Assembly: GCA_035765045.1 (NCBI GenBank)
Contig: DASTYI010000085.1
Span: 38,826 to 102,825, forward strand
DNA from: Iamia sp035765045
Lineage (GTDB): Bacteria; Actinomycetota; Acidimicrobiia; Acidimicrobiales; Iamiaceae
Length of the DNA: 64,000 nucleotides
Reading direction: 5' to 3'
Both the position numbers and the translations under genes were made by a program. Shown one piece after another: positions 38,679-46,167 of the stretch. A model generated the notes under the pieces. That model saw nothing but the letters and a program-made list of their open reading frames with translations. It was not told where the DNA came from and searched no databases. How positions within the stretch are numbered: the first letter of the stretch is position 1; each line of letters begins with the position of its first letter.

Positions 38679-39740
38679 GTGGACCGCCGGGTGCGCCTCA
38701 CCGTCGGACCCGCCGCCCTGGCCGTCGTCTTCGGGGCGATCGTCTTCGCCCTCGTCGCCGAGAACGTCCTCGTCAAGGGCCGGCGGCCGATCGGCTGGGC
38801 CCTGGCCGCCGTCGTGGCCGCCGCCGCCGTCGAGCCGCTCGTCGGCCGGGCCAGCCGCTACATGCGCCGGGGCCTGGCCCTGCCGGTCGTCCTCGTCCCC
38901 CTCCTGGCGCTGGTCGGCCTGGTGACGTGGGGCGTCGTCGGCGACCTCGACACCCAGATCACCCGGCTCCAGCGCGACATCCCCGAGGTGGCCGCCGAGA
39001 TCGAGGCGGGCGAGCAGTTCGGCGACGCCGCCCGCGAGTTCGGGCTGGCCGAGAAGGCCCAGGAGTTCGCCGACACCCTGCGGCGCCCGTCGAGCCGGGT
39101 CGGCGAGGAGGCCGTCGGCGGGGCCTCGACCTGGGTCCTGACCCTGATCCTCACCGTCTTCGCCCTCGGCTGGGGGCCCCGCTTCGCCGACGCCGCCCTG
39201 CGCCAGGTGCCCGAGGGCCGGCGGGACCGGGCCGCCCGGGTGGTGGGGCGGGCCTTCAACCAGAGCCAGGTCTACATCGAGGTGGCCGTGCTGCTGGCCG
39301 TCGTGACCGGCCTGGTCGCCTGGTGCGCCTTCCGCCTGATCGACCTCCCCGCCCCGACGCCGCTGGCCCTGGTGGTCGGGGTCGGCACCCTCGTCCCGTC
39401 GATCGGCATCGTCCTGGCCACGCTGCCCGCCGCCCTCCTCGCCGGGGGCCTGGTGTCGCCCTCCACCGGCATCGCCCTCGGGGTCGGCGCCCTCGGCGTC
39501 CAGATCGTCCACGCCGTCGTGCTCCGCCGGGCGACCCGGGAGGCCGCCCACCCCGGCGCCGCCGTCATCGTCATCTCCTTCGTGATCGGCTACGAGCTGT
39601 ACGGCGTGGGCGGGTCGGTCGTCGGCACGTGCGTCACCGTCTTCCTCGCCGCCCTCCTCGACTCGATCGCCGAGGAGGAGCGCGAGGACATACCCATCCC
39701 TGCATCGATGGCGCTCGACGCGCCGCTGGAGGAGCCATGA
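38679..39740 (+). CDS. AI-2E family transporter (PerM-like permease), paralog 2
   Basis: The 353-residue membrane protein has the same architecture as its divergent neighbour: two N-terminal helices, a soluble segment (QITRLQRDIPEVAAEIEAGEQFGDAA), then multiple helices with DLPAPTPLALVVGVGTLVPSIGIVLATLPAALLAG, the conserved P-x-I-G block. The product ends in an acidic tail. GTG 38679 is leaderless by position of TACGGT. Its stop overlaps the start of the first GNAT-like gene by 4 bp. Head-to-head paralogs may form two different complexes chosen by promoter competition. Confidence 0.9.
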   Translation: MDRRVRLTVGPAALAVVFGAIVFALVAENVLVKGRRPIGWALAAVVAAAAVEPLVGRASRYMRRGLALPVVLVPLLALVGLVTWGVVGDLDTQITRLQRDIPEVAAEIEAGEQFGDAAREFGLAEKAQEFADTLRRPSSRVGEEAVGGASTWVLTLILTVFALGWGPRFADAALRQVPEGRRDRAARVVGRAFNQSQVYIEVAVLLAVVTGLVAWCAFRLIDLPAPTPLALVVGVGTLVPSIGIVLATLPAALLAGGLVSPSTGIALGVGALGVQIVHAVVLRRATREAAHPGAAVIVISFVIGYELYGVGGSVVGTCVTVFLAALLDSIAEEEREDIPIPASMALDAPLEEP

Positions 39741-40030
39741 CCACCGAGGTCCGCCGGGCCGACGGCCGCTACGAGATCGTCGTCGACGGCGTCGTCGCCG
39801 GGTTCACCGAGGCCCGCGAGCACGAGGGCGTCGTCACCATGCCCCACACCGTCATCGAGGACGCCTACGAGGGCCAGGGCCTGGCCGGCCAGCTGGTCCA
39901 GGCCGCCCTCGACGACATCCGCCGCCGCGGCGAGCTGGTCCACCCGTTCTGCCCCTACGTCTCCCGCTGGATCCAGAAGCACCCCGACTACCGCGACCTC
40001 GTCGACGACCCCACCCGCTTCGGCCTCTGA
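39737..40030 (+). CDS. Small GNAT-like N-acetyltransferase (YidJ/YjdJ type), copy 1
   Basis: The 97-residue minimal GCN5-related acetyltransferase-like domain has VVAGFTEAREHEGVVTMPHTVIEDAYEGQGLAGQLVQAALDDIR. The acetyl-CoA loop Q-G-x-A/G resembles EGQGLAGQLV. PFCPYVSRWIQKHPDYRDL is the typical end of this short family. The start overlaps the permease stop (ATGA). The acceptor is unknown. A paralog follows 20 bp later. Confidence 0.85.
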   Translation: MTTEVRRADGRYEIVVDGVVAGFTEAREHEGVVTMPHTVIEDAYEGQGLAGQLVQAALDDIRRRGELVHPFCPYVSRWIQKHPDYRDLVDDPTRFGL

Positions 40031-40050
40031 TCCCGGGCTAGGGGGGCGGG

Positions 40051-40332
40051 ATGAGCATCGAGGTGACGGATCACGACGAGGCCGGACGCTACGAGGTGCG
40101 GGTCGACGGCGAGCTGGCCGGGTTCGCCGACCGGACGGTGCGCGACGGGCTGATGGTCCTGCCCCACACGGTCGTCGATCGCCGGTTCCGGGGCCGGGGC
40201 CTGGCGGCCGAGCTGGTGCGCCGGGCCCTCGACGACGCCCGGGCCGGCGGCCTCAAGGTCGTCCCGTCGTGCTGGTACGTCGCCCAGTACATCGACGAGC
40301 ACCCCGCCGACCAGGACCTCCTGGCCCGCTAG
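40051..40332 (+). CDS. Small GNAT-like N-acetyltransferase (YidJ/YjdJ type), copy 2
   Basis: The 93-residue protein has the same fold as the preceding one: GELAGFADRTVRDGLMVLPHTVVDRRFRGRGLAAELVRRALDDAR and PSCWYVAQYIDEHP. The P-C/CPYV to P-S-C-W-Y-V end and the R-G-R-G-L-A acetyl-CoA loop are conserved. The two genes look like a tandem duplication, diverged mainly outside the acetyl-CoA loop. GGGGGGCGGG precedes the ATG. A perfect hairpin begins right after its stop codon. Confidence 0.85.
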   Translation: MSIEVTDHDEAGRYEVRVDGELAGFADRTVRDGLMVLPHTVVDRRFRGRGLAAELVRRALDDARAGGLKVVPSCWYVAQYIDEHPADQDLLAR

Positions 40333-40367
40333 TCCGTACGAACGGTGCCTGGCACCGTTCGTACGGA
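40333..40367. terminator. Perfect 35-bp hairpin between convergent genes (repeat family A, copy 2)
   Basis: TCCGTACGAACGGTGCC, a single T and the exact reverse complement give a 17-bp stem. It begins directly after the GNAT stop and ends 6 bp before the stop of the converging thiolase. It shares the GGTGCC-N-GGCACC core with 20415-20447. Confidence 0.78.
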
Positions 40368-40373
40368 TCGCCG

Positions 40374-41573
40374 TCACCCCGGCTCGGTGCCGACGATGCC
40401 GACGAAGCTGACCATCTCGCCCGGGTAGCCGCCCAGGTTGTGGGTGAGGGCGAGGGTGCGGCCCTGCGCCACCGTCGCCACCTGGCGCTCGGGCGGGGCC
40501 TGCTGGCGGAGCTGGAGCCAGGCCTCGTACATCATCCGCAGCCCGCTGGCCCCGACCGGGTGGCCGAAGGACTTGAGCCCCCCGTCGGGGTTGACCGGCA
40601 GCTCGCCGTCGAGGTCGAAGACGCCCGCCTCGCAGTCCTTCCACGCCTGGCCCCGCTCGGAGAAGCCGAGGTCCTCCATCAGCACCAGCTCGGTCGGCGT
40701 GAAGCAGTCGTGGACCTCGGCCAGGGCCAGCTCGGCCCGGGGGTCGGTCACGCCGGCCTGGCGGTAGGCGTCGGCCCCGGCGGCGGCGATCTCGGGGAAC
40801 GTCGTGTAGTCGTAGGTCGGGTCGATCAGCCCCGAGCCGTTCCCGGCGACGAGCGACAGCGCCTTCACGTACAGCGGCGTGTCGGTGTAGCGGTGGGCGT
40901 CCTCGGCCCGGCAGACGACGGCGACGGCGGCCCCGTCGGCCACCCCGGCGCAGTCGAACACGCCGAGCTGGCCGGCCACGGCGGGCATGGCGCAGATGGC
41001 GTCGACGCTCATCTCCTTGCGGAACTGGGCCTTGGGGTTCTTGGCCCCGTTGGCGTGGTTCTTGGAGGCGATGCGGGCGGCGACCCGGCGGAGCTGGTCG
41101 GGCTCGACGCCGTAGCGCTCGGCGTAGGCGGGCAGCACCATCGAGAACATGGCCGCCGCCGTGAGCGTGCGGTTGGTGCCGTCGGTGGGGATCGGGAAGG
41201 CGTTGAGCCCCTGGTAGCCCGAGTCCTTGACCTTCTCGACGCCGACGGCGACGGCCAGGTCGTAGGCCCCGGAGGCCACCGCGTAGGACGCCTGGCGCAG
41301 CGCCTCGGACCCGGTGGCGCACATGTTCTCGACCCGCGTCACGGGCGCGCCCTCGAGCTGGAGGGCCTTGGCCAGCATGATCCCGCTCATGCCCGACTGG
41401 GCGGTGCCGACCCACCAGGCGTCGGCGTCGGCCCGCTCGATCCCGGCGCTGGCCAGGGCCTCGGTGGTGGCGTCGACCATCAGGTCGTCGAGCCCCTTGT
41501 CGAAGTGCTCGGCGAAGGGCGTGCAGCCCATGCCGACGATGGCGACCCGGTCGCGGATGCCGTGCGATCCCAT
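40374..41573 (-). CDS. Thiolase family protein (SCP2/acetyl-CoA acetyltransferase type)
   Basis: The 399-residue thiolase has the nucleophile in TRVENMCATGSEALRQASYAVASG, the loop GLKSFGHPVGASGLRM with catalytic His, and a final ALTHNLGGYPGEMVSF in which His replaces the second cysteine. This resembles SCP2/lipid-transfer or archaeal-type thiolases rather than classical acetyl-CoA C-acetyltransferases. It is 2 bp downstream of the ketosynthase-DUF35 gene in one operon. Thiolase, HMG-CoA synthase and DUF35 genes also group in archaea, where they form one channelling complex, so a physical complex is plausible. Confidence 0.92.
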   Translation of the reverse strand: MGSHGIRDRVAIVGMGCTPFAEHFDKGLDDLMVDATTEALASAGIERADADAWWVGTAQSGMSGIMLAKALQLEGAPVTRVENMCATGSEALRQASYAVASGAYDLAVAVGVEKVKDSGYQGLNAFPIPTDGTNRTLTAAAMFSMVLPAYAERYGVEPDQLRRVAARIASKNHANGAKNPKAQFRKEMSVDAICAMPAVAGQLGVFDCAGVADGAAVAVVCRAEDAHRYTDTPLYVKALSLVAGNGSGLIDPTYDYTTFPEIAAAGADAYRQAGVTDPRAELALAEVHDCFTPTELVLMEDLGFSERGQAWKDCEAGVFDLDGELPVNPDGGLKSFGHPVGASGLRMMYEAWLQLRQQAPPERQVATVAQGRTLALTHNLGGYPGEMVSFVGIVGTEPG

Positions 41574-41575
41574 GC

Positions 41576-43033
41576 TCAGCTCGCCTTCTCGGTGGTGGTG
41601 GTCACGACGCTGCCGTCGGCGGCCCGCAGCGGGCGGGCCTTCCAGAAGTAGTTGGCGATGCCGTCGGCGGTGAACAGCCGGCGGAAGGTCATCTCCACCC
41701 GGACGCCGATGCCGATCTCGTCGGCGTCGCAGTCGGTCAGCTCGACCGGCAGCCGGCCGCCGCCGTCGAAGTCGACCACGGCGAAGACGATCGGCGGGCT
41801 GGGCGAGTAGGCGAGGCGGTCGATGGTCGAGGTGACGACGGTGCCGGCGGCGTCGGCCATGGGCCGCGCCTCCATGTCGTCGATGGCCCCGCCGTGCATG
41901 GCGGCCCGGGCCGGCGGCATGTGGACGGCGCCGCTGCTGCGGTCCTCGGAGCCGACGAAGCCGAACTTCCAGTCGCTCGACCGGCCGGCGGCGGCGGCCG
42001 AGGGCCGGGCCGGTTCCGGGCGGCGGGGCGGCTCGGTGGCCAGGTGCCCCCGCCAGCGGAGGTAGGTCGGGTACGGCAGCGGGGCGCCGGCGGCGACCTG
42101 GTCGGCGACGGGCCGGGCCGGCGTCCAGGAGGCGACGGCGTCGGTGGCCCGGAAGACGAGGGCGTCGGCCCCGTCGGCCAGCGAGAGGAGGACGACGACG
42201 TCGCCGGGGGCGGCGGCCTCCAGGGCCGAGGCCAGGAGGAGGAGGGGCTGGGTGGCGCCCGGGTTGCCGACGGTGGCGGCCAGGTCGTCGCCCGGGGCCT
42301 CGGACCCGACACCGAGGCCTCGGACGACGGCCTTGGCCGCCCGCCCGTGGGGGCTGGCGGTCACGACCCGGGTGACGTCGCCCGGCTCCAGTCCGGCGTC
42401 GGCCAGGGCGGCGGCGAAGGCGGCGGTGCCGAGCGGGACGTAGCGCTTCTCGCCGAAGCGCTCCTCCCACTGCCGGGTGCGGGCGTCGCCCGGCGTGCGC
42501 CAGCGGTCGAGCAGCTCCTCGGTTCGCGACGCCCGGCCGACCAGCTCGGCCAGGACGGGGGCGTCGTCGGTGCCCTCGCCGACGAGCACGGCGGCGGAGG
42601 CGTCGGCCCCGGCGGCCTCGTCGGCCGACCCCGGCAGACCGGGGCGGACGTCGCCGGTCACCACCAGCGTCGGGCCCCCGCCGGCCAGGGCGGCCACCAG
42701 GGCGGCGATCGACGAGCGGGCGGCGCCGGCCATGTCGGCGGCGAGCGCCGTCCCGGGCAGCCGCAGGGCGGCGTGGACGGCGGTGGCGTTGGTCTTGTCG
42801 GCGTAGGTCGGCGTGGTGGTGGCGAACCACAGCGCCGCGGGGACGACCGGCGTGCCCCGCAGCACCGATCGGGCCGCCTCGACGGCGAGGGTGGTGGCGT
42901 CCTCGTCGTAGCCGGCGACGGCGCGGGTGCCCTTGCCGCCGCCCCCGCCGGCCACGGCGGCGATGGTGGTGCGGTCGAGCCGCCGGTGGGGCAGGTGGGC
43001 GCCGAGGGCGAGGATGCCGCGCGATCCGGTCAT
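41576..43033 (-). CDS. HMG-CoA synthase/KAS III-like protein fused to DUF35 OB-fold
   Basis: The 485-residue protein has an N-terminal ketosynthase-III-like fold to about residue 330 (LWFATTTPTYADKTNATAVHAAL, VVTASPHGRAAKAV with the catalytic-type His, ATVGNPGATQPLLLLASAL with the Asn). In DMAGAARSSIAAL the nucleophilic Cys of the family is replaced by Ala. The C-terminal 140 residues read as DUF35 (DWKFGFVGSEDRSSGAVHMPP, VDFDGGGRLPVELTDC, RVEMTFRRLFTADGIANYFWKARP). Start ATG 43033: TAGGCT lies 8 nt upstream and a 19-bp operator just beyond. Condensing activity is doubtful; a scaffold or acyl-CoA-binding role is inferred. Confidence 0.85.
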   Translation of the reverse strand: MTGSRGILALGAHLPHRRLDRTTIAAVAGGGGGKGTRAVAGYDEDATTLAVEAARSVLRGTPVVPAALWFATTTPTYADKTNATAVHAALRLPGTALAADMAGAARSSIAALVAALAGGGPTLVVTGDVRPGLPGSADEAAGADASAAVLVGEGTDDAPVLAELVGRASRTEELLDRWRTPGDARTRQWEERFGEKRYVPLGTAAFAAALADAGLEPGDVTRVVTASPHGRAAKAVVRGLGVGSEAPGDDLAATVGNPGATQPLLLLASALEAAAPGDVVVLLSLADGADALVFRATDAVASWTPARPVADQVAAGAPLPYPTYLRWRGHLATEPPRRPEPARPSAAAAGRSSDWKFGFVGSEDRSSGAVHMPPARAAMHGGAIDDMEARPMADAAGTVVTSTIDRLAYSPSPPIVFAVVDFDGGGRLPVELTDCDADEIGIGVRVEMTFRRLFTADGIANYFWKARPLRAADGSVVTTTTEKAS

Positions 43034-43041
43034 GGCGGCCG

Positions 43042-43073
43042 AGCCTACGGCCACATCTGACGACCCGTCAGAT
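43042..43073 (-). promoter_or_regulatory. Promoter with 19-bp palindromic operator (copy 1)
   Basis: The palindrome ATCTGACGACCCGTCAGAT (43055-43073) has 8-bp arms around ACC. It sits immediately upstream of TAGGCT (43047-43042, minus), a -10 box 8 nt before the ATG at 43033. Its near-identical copy is at 44094-44112. The DUF4436 gene begins 46 bp away on the other strand, so it may be affected too. Confidence 0.72.
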
Positions 43074-43118
43074 CAAGGCCTGGGCCCCGCCGACCCGGGT
43101 GCCTACGGTGGACGGGCC

Positions 43119-44099
43119 GTGGACTCCCCCGTCACGCCGCCTCCCCCCTCCCCGCCCCGCCGGTCCGACCGGGCCCGCCAGGCGTTCGTGGCCCCGTGGT
43201 CCCGGGAGCGGGCCCGCCGGGTCGGGCTGGTCGCCGTCGTGCTCGGCGTGCTCGGCCCACTGATCGGCACCGCCGTGGCCCTGCTCCTCGTCCCGGCCCA
43301 GCCGTCGGCCCTCGTCCCCCTCCCCGAGGACCGGACCGCCCTGCTCGACGTCGAGGGCTCGCTCCGGGCCATCGACCCCGTCACCGGCGAGATGGCCCTC
43401 CGCCTCGTCCTCCGGCGGAGCGACTCGACCCCGCCCGACCAGAACCCGCTGTTCGACGAGGGCGGGGCGCTCACCGAGGACGTCGTCCTCCTGGTCACCG
43501 ACGCCAACGGCCAGGGCGCCCGGACGCTGCTCCAGGGCCAGCCGCCGGGGACGGTGACGGCGACGCTCCCGCTGGCCGAGTCGCGGGCCACCCGCTACCC
43601 GGTCGACCGCTACCGCTCGACCATCGCCGTCGCCGCCCACCGCGACGGCGACGACGAGGCCATCCCGCTCCGCTTCGCCCTGCGGTCGAGCGACCCCGGC
43701 TTCACCGTCGACGTGGCCGCCGACGGGTCGACGGCGACGTCGGCGGTGCTCGACGTCCGGGTCGCCCGCCGGGCCACGGTGATCGGCTGGGCCGCCTTCT
43801 TCGTCCTGGTGTGCTGGCTGCTGGCCATCGCCGCCGCCTCGCTGGGGTGGACCACCGTCGTCCACGGCATCGCCTCGCCGGCGTGGGCGTGGGGCTTCCT
43901 GATCGGCGTCCTCTTCGCCCTCCCCCCGCTGCGCAACGCCCTGCCCGGCGCCCCGCCGTCGGGCTCGCTGGTCGACCTGGCCGCCTTCTACTGGGCGGTC
44001 GGCATCGTCGCCCTGACCCTGGTGGCGATGATCGGCTCCTGGAACATCCGCGTCCGCCGCGCCCCCGACGAGCCCGACGCCCCCACCCCGCGGATCTGA
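43119..44099 (+). CDS. DUF4436 membrane protein
   Basis: The 326-residue protein has a proline-rich N-terminus, a transmembrane helix (VGLVAVVLGVLGPLIGTAVALLLV), an extracytoplasmic beta-rich domain (LLDVEGSLRAIDPVTGEMALRLVLR, YPVDRYRSTIAVAAH) and three C-terminal helices (VIGWAAFFVLVCWLLAIAA onward). This is the DUF4436 layout, common in mycobacteria, with unknown function. The start is GTG 43119, 9 nt after TACGGT. Its TGA lies inside the operator for the following CaiB gene. Confidence 0.85.
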   Translation: MDSPVTPPPPSPPRRSDRARQAFVAPWSRERARRVGLVAVVLGVLGPLIGTAVALLLVPAQPSALVPLPEDRTALLDVEGSLRAIDPVTGEMALRLVLRRSDSTPPDQNPLFDEGGALTEDVVLLVTDANGQGARTLLQGQPPGTVTATLPLAESRATRYPVDRYRSTIAVAAHRDGDDEAIPLRFALRSSDPGFTVDVAADGSTATSAVLDVRVARRATVIGWAAFFVLVCWLLAIAAASLGWTTVVHGIASPAWAWGFLIGVLFALPPLRNALPGAPPSGSLVDLAAFYWAVGIVALTLVAMIGSWNIRVRRAPDEPDAPTPRI

Positions 44100-44117
44100 C
44101 GGGCCGTCAGATACGGT
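44094..44117 (+). promoter_or_regulatory. Promoter with 19-bp palindromic operator (copy 2)
   Basis: ATCTGACGGGCCGTCAGAT (44094-44112) is a perfect palindrome with 9-bp arms. It ends on the first base of TACGGT (44112-44117), whose 7-nt spacing to GTG 44125 suggests a leaderless transcript. A bound repressor would cover the -10/-35 region. It matches the site at 43055-43073. Confidence 0.75.
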
Positions 44118-44124
44118 CGCCGGG

Positions 44125-45363
44125 GTGAAGCTCGGTGACGTGGCCAACCCCGACGACCTGGCGAACGGGCGCCCCCTCGACGGGGTCCGCATCCTGGCCC
44201 TGGAGCAGATGCAGGCCCTCCCCTGGGCCACGCAGCTGCTCGCCCGGCTGGGCGCCGAGGTGGTGAAGGTCGAGGCCGTCGGCACCGGCGACCAGGGCCG
44301 GGGGTCGCTCCCGGCCATGACCGACCCCGAGGGCCGGCGGGTCGGGGCCACCTTCCTGCGCACCAACCTCAACAAGCGGTCGATCTGCGTCGACCTCAAG
44401 TCGGACCGGGGCCGGCAGCTCGTGCTCGACCTCGCCCCCCGGTTCGACGTCGTGGCCGAGAACTTCAAGGGCGGCGCCCTCGCCCGCCTCGGCCTCGCCT
44501 ACGACGACGTCGCCGCCGTCCACCCGCAGGTCGTCTACCTGAGCGTGTCGGGCTTCGGGAACAGCGGCTCGCCCTACGGCGACATGCCCGCCTTCGCCCC
44601 GATCGTCGAGGCCATGTCGGGCATCTACGAGATGAAGCGCCAGGGCGACGACCCGCCGGCGGTGGCCCCGGTCGGCGCCCTGGGCGACATCGGCACCGCC
44701 CTGTTCGGTGTGATCGGCCTGCTCGCCGCCCTCCGCCAGCGGGACCGGACCGGGCGGGGCAGCCACGTCGACGTGGCCATGCTCGACGCCATGGTCGCCA
44801 TGACCGACATCGTCACCAACTTCTGGTCGATGGGGCTGCGGGGCGGCGACCTCGGGCCGCTCCTGATGCACGGCTTCGCCGCCGCCGACGGCTGGTTCAT
44901 CGTCCAGGTCGGGCGCGAGCACCAGTTCGCCCGGCTGGTCGAGGCGATCGGCCACCCCGAGTGGGCGACCGACGAGCGCTTCGCCACCCGCCAGGGCTGG
45001 CTCGACCACCTCGACGTGCTGCGCGAGGGCATCGAGACGTGGGCCGCCGACAAGACGTCGATGGAGGCGGCCCGGGCCCTCGGCGCCGTCGGCGTGGCCT
45101 CCGGGCCGTGCCTGTCCGACGAGCAGGTGGTGGCCGACCCCCACGTGGCCGCCCGCAACATGCTGGTCGAGGTGCCCCGCACCGACGGGGTCGAGCAGCC
45201 GGTGCTCGTGCCCGGCAACCCGGTGAAGATCAGCGGTGTGGCCGAGGGCCCCGAGACCCGGGTCCCCTGGCTGGGCGAGCACACTGACGCCGTGCTGGCC
45301 GAGGAGCTCGGCCTCGCCCCCGACGCCATCGCCGCCCTCCGCGCCGACGGCATCGTCGGGTAG
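44125..45363 (+). CDS. CaiB/BaiF family (class III) CoA-transferase
   Basis: The 412-residue CoA-transferase has LDGVRILALEQMQALPWATQLLARLGAEVVKVEAVG, KRSICVDLKSDRGRQL, VVYLSVSGFGNSGSPYGDMPAFAPIVEAMSG (the catalytic Asp region) and the C-terminal WLGEHTDAVLAEELG, as expected for the family. It is controlled by a copy of the same palindrome as the thiolase operon, so both probably act on one substrate: CoA activation here, C-C chemistry there. The start is GTG 44125. It is monocistronic as far as can be seen. Confidence 0.92.
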   Translation: MKLGDVANPDDLANGRPLDGVRILALEQMQALPWATQLLARLGAEVVKVEAVGTGDQGRGSLPAMTDPEGRRVGATFLRTNLNKRSICVDLKSDRGRQLVLDLAPRFDVVAENFKGGALARLGLAYDDVAAVHPQVVYLSVSGFGNSGSPYGDMPAFAPIVEAMSGIYEMKRQGDDPPAVAPVGALGDIGTALFGVIGLLAALRQRDRTGRGSHVDVAMLDAMVAMTDIVTNFWSMGLRGGDLGPLLMHGFAAADGWFIVQVGREHQFARLVEAIGHPEWATDERFATRQGWLDHLDVLREGIETWAADKTSMEAARALGAVGVASGPCLSDEQVVADPHVAARNMLVEVPRTDGVEQPVLVPGNPVKISGVAEGPETRVPWLGEHTDAVLAEELGLAPDAIAALRADGIVG

Positions 45364-45435
45364 CGGTCCCCGGCGGGTTCCCAGCGTCTTCTCAGTCTGG
45401 GTCCCTACCGTCCGATCAGAGGACGGAGGTCCGCC

Positions 45436-46164
45436 ATGCACATCCTTCGCACCACCACCGCCAGCCGCGCCGGCTCGGGCCGGGCCGCCAACCAGGACCG
45501 GGTCGCCCACGGCCCCCGGCGGGTCGTGCTGGCCGACGGGATGGGCGGTCGCCAGGGCGGCGAGCGGGCCGCCCAGCTGGCCGTCGACACGGTGCTCGAG
45601 CCCCGGGGCGGGCGGTTCGAGGACCCTCGCCGGGCCATCCTCCGGGCCAACGCCCGCATCCGCGAGCAGGCCGCCGCCGAGGACCTCCCGGGCATGGGCA
45701 CCACCGTGGTCGTGGTCGACCACCCCGACGTCGAGGCGGCCAACGTGGTCGTCGCCTGGGTGGGCGACAGCCGTCTCTACCGGGTGCGCGACGGCGTCGC
45801 CGAGCCCGTCACCCGCGACCACACGTGGGAGGCCCTCCTCCTCGAGCTGGGCACCGACCCCGACGCCGCCCGCGAGCGGCGCCACGTCCTGACCCGGGCC
45901 GTCGGCACCCAGGCCCGGGTCGACGTCGACCTGTGCACCTTCGAGGTGCGCCCCGGCGACCGGCTGGTGCTGTGCAGCGACGGCGTCCACACCGCCCTCG
46001 GGCCCGAGGCCATCGCCGCGCTGGCCGGGCAGGGCGCGCCGGCCCTGGTCGACGCCGCCGTCGCCGCCGGCACCCGGGACGACGCCACCGCCGCGGTGGT
46101 CGAGCTCGCCCCCGTCGACGTCGACGCCGACACCGGCCAGCTGCCGGTGCTCACCCCCGCCTGA
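45436..46164 (+). CDS. PP2C-type Ser/Thr protein phosphatase
   Basis: The 242-residue metal-dependent phosphatase has the PP2C metal motifs in order: NQDRVAHG, LADGMGGRQGGERAA (Asp-Gly), GMGTTVVVV, VAWVGDSRLYRVRDG (the D-S-R core), LVLCSDGVH and GTRDDATAAVVEL. It is a stand-alone cytoplasmic phosphatase. GGACGGAGGT precedes the ATG, and TACCGT at 45406-45411 is a plausible -10 with an 18-nt leader. It may reverse the Ser/Thr kinase encoded 8 kb away, but that is only guessed. Confidence 0.92.
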   Translation: MHILRTTTASRAGSGRAANQDRVAHGPRRVVLADGMGGRQGGERAAQLAVDTVLEPRGGRFEDPRRAILRANARIREQAAAEDLPGMGTTVVVVDHPDVEAANVVVAWVGDSRLYRVRDGVAEPVTRDHTWEALLLELGTDPDAARERRHVLTRAVGTQARVDVDLCTFEVRPGDRLVLCSDGVHTALGPEAIAALAGQGAPALVDAAVAAGTRDDATAAVVELAPVDVDADTGQLPVLTPA

Positions 46165-46167
46165 GCG

